Below, piece by piece: positions 58,346 through 64,000 of a stretch of DNA of 64,000 nt. Below the pieces are notes generated by a model. That model did no database searches and was not told where the DNA came from. It worked only from the letters and a program-made list of their open reading frames with translations. Each line of letters opens with the position of its first letter. Position 1 is the first letter of the stretch. The translations under genes and the position numbers were made by a program. The stretch spans positions 42,516 to 106,515 of the forward strand of contig NZ_FNQR01000013.1 in NCBI RefSeq assembly GCF_900107755.1. The letters are read 5' to 3'. The DNA comes from Thalassobacillus cyri (GTDB lineage: Bacteria; Bacillota; Bacilli; Bacillales; Halobacillaceae).

Positions 58346-60413
58346 GGGCCTCTTCTTTATAATCACATTCGGTACACTGAATTTGTACCCCTTTTTTCGA
58401 TTTCTTCTCAACCAGGAGTGAGCTGCACTTTGGACAAGGTCTGCTGATCGGCTTATCCCACGATATGAAATCACATTCAGGATAACGGTCACAGCCGTAG
58501 AATGTCCGGCGCTTTTTACTCTTTCGCTCCACCACTTCCCCTTCTTTACATTTCGGGCAGGTGACACCAACTTTCTTAAGGATCGGTTTTGTATTTCTGC
58601 AGTCAGGAAAGTTTGAGCAAGCCAAAAACTTTCCATAACGGCCCATTTTGTAGACCATTTCATGCCCGCAATTTTCACAACTCACACCTGCGGGTTCATC
58701 TTTGATTTCGACTTTCTCCATTTCTTGTTCTGCTTTTTCTAAATGTGGTTCAAAACCTTTGTAAAAATCATCGATGATCCTTACCCATTCTACTTTTCCT
58801 TCTTCAACAGCATCGAGATCTTCTTCCATTTTTGCGGTGAAGTCCACATTTATAATTTCAGGAAAGTATTGTTCAATTGACTCATGTACAATACTTCCAA
58901 GTTCAGTCGGTACAAACCGTTTATTATCGAGCGCGACATAGCCCCTCCGCTGAATCGTATCCAATGTAGGAGCATAGGTGGAAGGTCTTCCGATTCCTAA
59001 TTCTTCCAAGGTTTTAACCAATCGCGCTTCTGTATATCGAGGAGGCGGCTGGGTAAAGTGCTGATTAGGTTCAATCGCATCCGCTTTTACGGTCATTCCC
59101 TCTTCCAGTTCAGGAAGCATTTTATCTTCTTCCTTTTTATTATCATCGTTTCCTTCGATATATACTTTCATGAATCCTTTGAATTTCACTTTTGAGCCTG
59201 TGGCACGAAATTCGACACCCTGATTGGTCATATGCACTGTCATGGTGTCCATCACTGCCGGGGCCATTTGGCTGGCAATGAAGCGATCCCAGATTAATTT
59301 GTACAGGCGATATTGATCGCGGGATAAGATGCTTTTCATTGCTTTAGGATCCCGGTTGGCAGAGGTAGGACGGATTGCTTCGTGAGCATCCTGAGCGCCT
59401 TCCTTTTGTTTCTTTTTCTTATTGCCACCGAGAAATTCCTTACCGAACTGACCTTCGATGTAGCTTTGGGCCTCACCTTTTGCGGAGTCTGACAGACGTG
59501 TAGAATCGGTACGCATATACGTGATCAGACCAACAGTTCCCTCTTTCTTTCCTAAATCGATCCCTTCATATAGCTGCTGGGCGATCATCATTGTCTTCTT
59601 CGCCCGGAAGTTAAGCTTACGGGCTGCTTCCTGTTGCAAGGATGAGGTAGTAAATGGGACAGAAGGATTTCTCTTACGTTCCCGTTTATTGACTTTGTCG
59701 ATTCGGAATTCCTTCCCCTTCATCTTATTCAAGATGTTATCGACATCATCTTTCGTTTTTAATTCTTGTTTTTTTCCATCGATTCCATAAAAAGCACCCG
59801 GGAATTTTTCTTTCCCCTTCAGGAAGGTGCCATCTATTGACCAATATTCTTCAGGCTTGAAATTATTGATTTCATTTTCACGATCAATGATTAAACGGAC
59901 GGCTACCGATTGTACACGGCCGGCACTAAGCCCTTTTTTAACTTTCTTCCATAGAATAGGACTGATATTATATCCCACCAGCCTATCCAGGATACGCCTT
60001 GCCTGTTGGGCATCGACGCGGTCCATGTCAATGGTTCTCGGATTCTTGAATGAATTCTTGACTGCGTCTTTAGTGATCTCATTAAAGACTACCCGGCATT
60101 CTGATTTATCATCAATATCTAAGCTATGCGCTAAGTGCCACGCGATTGCCTCTCCTTCTCTATCGGGGTCGGCTGCGAGATAAACGCGCTTCGCTTTTTT
60201 TGCTGCGGTTTTCAATTCTTTCAGTACGGGACCTTTCCCGCGTATCGTAATATATTTAGGTTCATATTCTTTGTCGACATCTACACCCATTTGACTTTTA
60301 GGCAAGTCACGGACATGTCCAAGTGAAGCCTTTACTTTATACTTTTTCCCTAAGTATTTTTCGATAGTCTTGGCTTTTGCGGGTGATTCGACGATAACTA
60401 GATAATCTGCCAT
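58338..60413 (-). CDS. topA: DNA topoisomerase I
   Basis: Type IA topoisomerase that relaxes negative supercoils. The 691-residue product has the TOPRIM domain ([15 protein letters not shown] with E9, [12 protein letters not shown]), and the active-site Tyr299 in [14 protein letters not shown]. The C-terminus has three four-Cys zinc modules (starting CENC, CPKC and CPKC). The start is the ATG at 60411-60413 behind GGGAGGA. A TTGACA/TAATAA promoter is placed upstream. Confidence 0.98.
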   Translation of the reverse strand: MADYLVIVESPAKAKTIEKYLGKKYKVKASLGHVRDLPKSQMGVDVDKEYEPKYITIRGKGPVLKELKTAAKKAKRVYLAADPDREGEAIAWHLAHSLDIDDKSECRVVFNEITKDAVKNSFKNPRTIDMDRVDAQQARRILDRLVGYNISPILWKKVKKGLSAGRVQSVAVRLIIDRENEINNFKPEEYWSIDGTFLKGKEKFPGAFYGIDGKKQELKTKDDVDNILNKMKGKEFRIDKVNKRERKRNPSVPFTTSSLQQEAARKLNFRAKKTMMIAQQLYEGIDLGKKEGTVGLITYMRTDSTRLSDSAKGEAQSYIEGQFGKEFLGGNKKKKQKEGAQDAHEAIRPTSANRDPKAMKSILSRDQYRLYKLIWDRFIASQMAPAVMDTMTVHMTNQGVEFRATGSKVKFKGFMKVYIEGNDDNKKEEDKMLPELEEGMTVKADAIEPNQHFTQPPPRYTEARLVKTLEELGIGRPSTYAPTLDTIQRRGYVALDNKRFVPTELGSIVHESIEQYFPEIINVDFTAKMEEDLDAVEEGKVEWVRIIDDFYKGFEPHLEKAEQEMEKVEIKDEPAGVSCENCGHEMVYKMGRYGKFLACSNFPDCRNTKPILKKVGVTCPKCKEGEVVERKSKKRRTFYGCDRYPECDFISWDKPISRPCPKCSSLLVEKKSKKGVQIQCTECDYKEEAQK

Positions 60414-60474
60414 AACTGTTCCTCCCATAGAGGTGTGTGCACCTTATGCATATTTCATTGATAAACTTTCCCTA

Positions 60475-60503
60475 TTATTAAATACTTTCTTTTCATTTGT
60501 CAA
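60475..60503 (-). promoter_or_regulatory. Candidate sigma-A promoter of topA
   Basis: On the minus strand TTGACA (60498-60503) and TAATAA (60475-60480) are exactly 17 bases apart, about 60 bases upstream of the topA ATG. The -35 is perfect and the -10 matches four of six. A second TTGACA at 60553-60558 has no matching -10. No clear dprA terminator lies in the gap 60414-60579. Confidence 0.6.
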
Positions 60504-60579
60504 ACTTCATTGGTCAGAATTTTTTCAAAACAAAGAGATAATAAATAACATTTGTCAATTTTCGACAATGTAAGAGGTG

Positions 60580-61452
60580 CTATTCCGGCCAGGAATCCAT
60601 AATATCTTGGGCATTTAGAACCATTTTAGCACCTTCCTGGATCATATGGTTGCATCCCTCACTGTTCTCTTGCAAAAGAGAACCCGGAAATGCGAAAACT
60701 TCCCTGCCTTGCTCCAGTGCCTGATCCACGGTGATCAAAGACCCGCTCCTCGCCTTCGCTTCCACCACAAGGGTAGCTTCCGTCAATCCACTAACGATAC
60801 GATTCCGCTCAGGAAAATGGTACCTTTGAGGTCGAATATCAGGTGCGTATTCGGAAATGACCAGATGGTTTTCTGCCATTTGTTGAAATAAAGATATGTT
60901 GTGTTTCGGGTAAATATGATGGAAACCCGATCCTATGACTCCAACTGTTGTACCATGATAGCGTATAGCCAACAGGTGTGCAAACCTATCTATCCCAACC
61001 GCAAGTCCGCTTACTATTACCCACCCCGCCTTAATAAGCGGGGCAAGAACCCTGTCCATTGCCGGAAATGCTGATTCCGTCGGTTTTCTTGTCCCGACCA
61101 CGCTCAAACCAGGTCGATGACTGAGCAGTGCCCGATTTCCAGCCAGGTACAGGACTAATGGAGGATCTGGTATATTTTTTAACAGCGTCGGGTAGTCCTT
61201 GTCTAATATCGTCATTATGGAGAATTCTTTCATAAATTGTTCAATCTTATACCTATTATTCTCAGAATGGAGCTGATGATGGAAGGCAGTTGCACGTTTC
61301 AAGGGGATAGCGTAGCTGGTAGAAATGTTTTGAGGAGACAGGGTGAAAATAGTAGTTAAACTGGGATCTTGCTGAAGAATTTTACGAAGTAAAGGTCGGC
61401 TGGCGTGGGGGTTATTGTGAAGAAAAATCAACAATTTTCGAGTTTCATCCAA
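60580..61452 (-). CDS. dprA: DNA processing protein DprA (Smf)
   Basis: DprA loads RecA on single-stranded DNA during natural transformation. The 290-residue product has the Rossmann-like core: SVVGTRKPTE, VSGLAVGIDRFAH, GVIGSGFHHIYP, RNRIVSGLTEATLVVEAKA, GSLITVDQALEQGREVFAFP. No C-terminal winged helix is evident, as in B. subtilis. The start is TTG (61450-61452) behind AAGGAG. It lies between sucD and topA, as usual in Bacilli. Confidence 0.94.
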   Translation of the reverse strand: MDETRKLLIFLHNNPHASRPLLRKILQQDPSLTTIFTLSPQNISTSYAIPLKRATAFHHQLHSENNRYKIEQFMKEFSIMTILDKDYPTLLKNIPDPPLVLYLAGNRALLSHRPGLSVVGTRKPTESAFPAMDRVLAPLIKAGWVIVSGLAVGIDRFAHLLAIRYHGTTVGVIGSGFHHIYPKHNISLFQQMAENHLVISEYAPDIRPQRYHFPERNRIVSGLTEATLVVEAKARSGSLITVDQALEQGREVFAFPGSLLQENSEGCNHMIQEGAKMVLNAQDIMDSWPE

Positions 61453-61474
61453 TCAGAACCACTCCTTTTTTCCA

Positions 61475-61516
61475 TTAGAAATAAGATCGTGCACGGAGCT
61501 GCCATGCACGATCTTG
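61475..61516 (-). terminator. Terminator after sucD
   Basis: A perfect 11-bp stem, AAGATCGTGCA with TGCACGATCTT, encloses an 11-base loop and is followed by ATTTCTAATGG on the minus strand. The T-tract is weak, so some dprA expression by read-through is possible. Confidence 0.8.
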
Positions 61517-61532
61517 GTTAATTACCTAGCTT

Positions 61533-62435
61533 TTAATGCGTTTTACACTTGTCATAAAGTCCATTCTCTTTAAGCACTTCAATCAATGTTTCTCCCATTA
61601 CGGATGGTGTTTCTGCTACTTGGATACCGCATTCATTCATGACACGAATCTTTTCGTCAGCAGTACCTTTACCGCCGGAAATAATAGCACCGGCATGGCC
61701 CATACGCTTTCCTGGAGGTGCAGTACGACCACCAATGAAGCCGACCACAGGTTTGGTCATGTTGCTTTTAACCCATTCTGCCGCTTCTTCTTCTGCAGTA
61801 CCTCCGATTTCACCGATCATGATGACTGCTTCTGTGTCATCATCTTCGTTGAACGCATGCAGAACATCAATAAAGTCTGTTCCATTTACTGGATCTCCAC
61901 CAATACCTACGGCTGTAGACTGGCCAACTCCTGCTTCTGAAAGCTGATGTACTGCCTCATAGGTCAAGGTACCAGAACGGGAAACAACCCCGACATGTCC
62001 TTTTTTATGAATGTAACCTGGCATGATACCAATTTTACATTCCTCTGGAGTAATGACACCAGGACAGTTTGGCCCTACTAAGCGTGTCTTTTTCCCTTCC
62101 ATATAACGTTTCACTTTGACCATGTCAAGTACAGGAATATGCTCTGTGATACAGATAGCTAAATCCATTTCAGCATCTGTCGCTTCCATGATGGCATCCG
62201 CTGCGAAAGGTGCAGGGACGTAAATGACAGAAGCATTGGCACCAGTCTTTTCAACTGCTTCAGAAACGGTATCGAATACAGGGACACCTTCAACCTCTGT
62301 GCCGCCTTTGCCTGGTGTGACACCACCTACGATTTTCGTACCGTACTCCAGCATTTGCTTCGTATGGAAAAGGGCTGTTGAACCTGTAATTCCTTGTACG
62401 ATTACTTTTGTGTCTTTATTAACATATACACTCAT
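61533..62435 (-). CDS. sucD: Succinyl-CoA synthetase alpha subunit
   Basis: With SucC it converts succinyl-CoA to succinate, making ATP or GTP in the TCA cycle. The 300-residue product has the CoA-binding domain ([28 protein letters not shown]) and the phosphohistidine His247 in [14 protein letters not shown] is AAAGGCGGGG. It follows sucC by 16 bases. Confidence 0.98.
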   Translation of the reverse strand: MSVYVNKDTKVIVQGITGSTALFHTKQMLEYGTKIVGGVTPGKGGTEVEGVPVFDTVSEAVEKTGANASVIYVPAPFAADAIMEATDAEMDLAICITEHIPVLDMVKVKRYMEGKKTRLVGPNCPGVITPEECKIGIMPGYIHKKGHVGVVSRSGTLTYEAVHQLSEAGVGQSTAVGIGGDPVNGTDFIDVLHAFNEDDDTEAVIMIGEIGGTAEEEAAEWVKSNMTKPVVGFIGGRTAPPGKRMGHAGAIISGGKGTADEKIRVMNECGIQVAETPSVMGETLIEVLKENGLYDKCKTH

Positions 62436-62451
62436 CTGATTCCCCGCCTTT

Positions 62452-63612
62452 CTACTTCACTAGTTCTACTATTTTTTGTGCACCGTCTGCCATTGAATCC
62501 GCGGAAGTGATGTTCAAACCGGATTCATCAAGAATTTTCTTACCTTGCTCGACATTCGTACCTTCCAAACGAACAACCAATGGAAGTGTCAATCCGATCT
62601 GTTTTGTAGCTTCTACAACACCCTCAGCAATGACATCACACTTCATGATACCGCCAAAGATATTGACGAAAATTCCTTTGACATGTTCGTCAGACAAGAT
62701 GATTTTGAATGCTTCGGTTACCTTTTCCGTAGTGGCTCCGCCCCCTACATCAAGGAAGTTGGCAGGATCGCCGCCATAGTGTTTGATGGTGTCCATCGTA
62801 GCCATCGCAAGACCAGCACCATTGACCATACAGCCGATATTACCATCAAGCGCAATATAGCTGAGATCATATTTGGATGCTTCCACTTCTTTCGGGTCTT
62901 CTTCATCCAGATCGCGAAGTTCCTGGATGTCTTTTTGACGATAAAGGGCATTGTCGTCAAAGTTCAACTTAGCATCTAGCGCCATGACATTTCCGTCACC
63001 AGTTGTAACCAGTGGGTTGATTTCAGCGATAGAACAATCTTTTTCGACAAATACTTTGTATAGTCCCATCATAAATTTAACAGCTTTTGAAATTTGCTCT
63101 TTCGGAATATTGATATTAAATGCCAGACGACGTGCCTGGAATGGAGTCAATCCGACTACCGGATCAATGACTTCTTTAAATATTTTTTCAGGAGTTGCAG
63201 CAGCTACTTCCTCGATTTCCGTACCGCCTTCTTCAGACGCCATCATCGTTACACGGCTGGTAGCACGGTCAAGTACGAGCCCGACATAATACTCACTTTT
63301 AATGTCGCACCCTTCTTCGATCAGTAAGCGCTTTACTTCCTTGCCCTCTGGCCCGGTTTGATGAGTGACGAGCGTTTTACCGAGGATTTCATCGGCATAT
63401 GTACGCACTTCATCAGCATTTTTAGCGATCTTGACACCGCCGGCTTTACCGCGGCCTCCCGCATGGATTTGTGCTTTCACAACTGTGACACCAGAACCTA
63501 ATTTTTCAGCTGCTTCAACAGCTTCATCTACGGTATATGCCACATGACCATTTGGTACAGAAACGCCAAATTCGCGTAGAATGTCTTTCCCTTGATACTC
63601 GTGAATGTTCAT
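62452..63612 (-). CDS. sucC: Succinyl-CoA synthetase beta subunit
   Basis: The beta subunit binds the nucleotide through an ATP-grasp fold. The 386-residue product starts at the ATG at 63610-63612 ([17 protein letters not shown]) behind GGGAGGATG. It has [18 protein letters not shown], the ATP-grasp motifs, [19 protein letters not shown] and [17 protein letters not shown]. The longer open frame upstream covers the promoter and is not coding. Confidence 0.98.
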   Translation of the reverse strand: MNIHEYQGKDILREFGVSVPNGHVAYTVDEAVEAAEKLGSGVTVVKAQIHAGGRGKAGGVKIAKNADEVRTYADEILGKTLVTHQTGPEGKEVKRLLIEEGCDIKSEYYVGLVLDRATSRVTMMASEEGGTEIEEVAAATPEKIFKEVIDPVVGLTPFQARRLAFNINIPKEQISKAVKFMMGLYKVFVEKDCSIAEINPLVTTGDGNVMALDAKLNFDDNALYRQKDIQELRDLDEEDPKEVEASKYDLSYIALDGNIGCMVNGAGLAMATMDTIKHYGGDPANFLDVGGGATTEKVTEAFKIILSDEHVKGIFVNIFGGIMKCDVIAEGVVEATKQIGLTLPLVVRLEGTNVEQGKKILDESGLNITSADSMADGAQKIVELVK

Positions 63613-63645
63613 GTTCCATCCTCCCATCATTTTAACTGCATTACC

Positions 63646-63675
63646 ATTGTATAAAAAAACGTCGGGAATTGTCCA
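63646..63675 (-). promoter_or_regulatory. Candidate promoter of sucCD with tandem repeat
   Basis: On the minus strand TGGACA (63670-63675) and TACAAT (63646-63651) are 18 bases apart, each five of six to consensus, and lie 35 bases before the sucC ATG. A 9-bp direct repeat, CGTCGGGAA on the plus strand (63660-63668 and 63683-63691, 23 bp apart), covers the spacer and the upstream side, in a position fitting a repressor site. Confidence 0.55.
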
Positions 63676-63784
63676 CAGTAAGCGTCGGGAACTTGTCGAA
63701 AAAGTGACATACACGGCGTTGAAAAGACTATAATATGATTATGTTAACTTAATTTCTCCTATAGTTGAGTCCGTTACCATGAGA

Positions 63785-63915
63785 GGAATGGGATGGTCCG
63801 GGAAACAACTCACTTTCCTGCGGGGGACCTGGCAAGCTTCCTCGGGCTAAAGCCCTGCGGGATCTCGCCTAGACCCTTCTCCCGCGGGAGATTCCTGTGG
63901 GATTCAATAGAGGGG
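63785..63915. repeat. GC-rich palindromic intergenic repeat
   Basis: A GC-rich, hairpin-dense stretch unlike its AT-rich surroundings. It contains the perfect 12-bp palindrome CTCCCGCGGGAG (63879-63890), a GGGCTAAAGCCC hairpin (63844-63855), and a GTCCGGGAAACAACTCAC block. From memory, elements with the same blocks (tttcctgcggg, gcctagacccttctcccgc) are scattered in intergenic DNA of several Bacillaceae. No reading frame of note is present. The rest of 63613-64000 holds the sucC promoter and the gene start at the edge. Confidence 0.6.
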
Positions 63916-63974
63916 TCCTTGTATTAAAAAAAGCCCTCCGTTATGATGCATTTGTACAACCAAATACAAACATC

Positions 63975-64000
63975 AAAAGGAGGACTTCCCATTGAATTCT
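63975..64000 (+). other. Possible start of a plus-strand gene at the right edge
   Basis: A strong SD AAAAGGAGG (63975-63983) is followed after eight bases by TTG (63992-63994) and two more codons before the window ends. The upstream 70 bases hold a CCCTCC/GGAGG complementary pair. It would be the only plus-strand gene and, being next to a repeat, may belong to an insertion sequence. Three codons cannot identify it. Confidence 0.35.

Noticed and set aside
60508..60535. CodY box upstream of topA
   Set aside because: The stretch AATTTTTTCAAAAC resembles the 15-base CodY consensus only in its A/T ends, with at least four mismatches including central ones.
63704..63734. Plus-strand promoter (GTGACA with TATAAT) pointing to the right edge
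   Set aside because: The TATAAT is perfect but the spacer is 19 bases, and the nearest possible gene start is 260 bases away beyond a hairpin-rich repeat; support is too thin for a feature.

Overview
The window is a 64 kb stretch of chromosome from a low-GC Gram-positive bacterium of the family Bacillaceae. The protein sequences and the gene order follow Bacillus subtilis closely, from the ylxY-pnp end through the whole fla/che cluster to sucCD. Acidic proteins and a GC-rich dispersed repeat at the right edge hint at a Halobacillus/Virgibacillus-type relative. The genus is an inference, not something the sequence proves. Every recognised gene except a possible stub at the right edge lies on the minus strand, so transcription runs from high to low coordinates.

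Reading in the direction of transcription (right to left): (1) 61.5-63.6 kb, sucC-sucD (succinyl-CoA synthetase), then dprA. (2) 53.1-60.4 kb, topA, trmFO, xerC, hslV-hslU and codY, ending in a strong terminator. (3) 24.3-52.7 kb, the fla/che supercluster: flgB-flgC-fliE-fliF-fliG-fliH-fliI-fliJ-motE/ylxF-fliK-flgD-(TIGR02530-like)-flgE-swrD-fliL-fliM-fliY-cheY-fliO-fliP-fliQ-fliR-flhB-flhA-flhF-flhG-cheB-cheA-cheW-cheC-cheD-(small membrane protein)-sigD-(DUF342/FapA, frameshifted)-swrB. Spacing is tight and many stop/start codons overlap, so this is probably one very long transcript encoding the basal body, hook, type III export apparatus, switch, chemotaxis core and the flagellar sigma factor. 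(4) 20.9-24.2 kb, rpsB, tsf, pyrH, frr. (5) 16.7-20.7 kb, uppS, cdsA, dxr, rasP (undecaprenyl, phospholipid and isoprenoid precursor synthesis plus a site-2 protease). (6) proS, then polC. (7) 3.1-10.1 kb, rimP-nusA-ylxR-ylxQ-infB-ylxP-rbfA-truB-ribF, a translation and ribosome-maturation operon. (8) rpsO, pnp and the start of ylxY at the left edge.

Most of the window is conserved core genome and I see no clearly new multi-gene system. The departures from the familiar plan are: a CheB that lacks the receiver domain altogether; a DUF342/FapA-like gene between sigD and swrB that is broken by an apparent one-base frameshift; a small two-helix membrane protein between cheD and sigD; a perfect hairpin between the hook gene and swrD; a second hairpin/terminator between codY and flgB; an altered G5 motif in IF2; a tandem 9-bp repeat in the sucC promoter; and a GC-rich palindromic repeat followed by a possible mobile-element gene start at the right edge.

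Start codons were chosen by Shine-Dalgarno (SD) position and family N-termini. Several genes carry an in-frame GTG inside the SD sequence itself, and the true TTG/GTG/ATG start lies a few codons further on.
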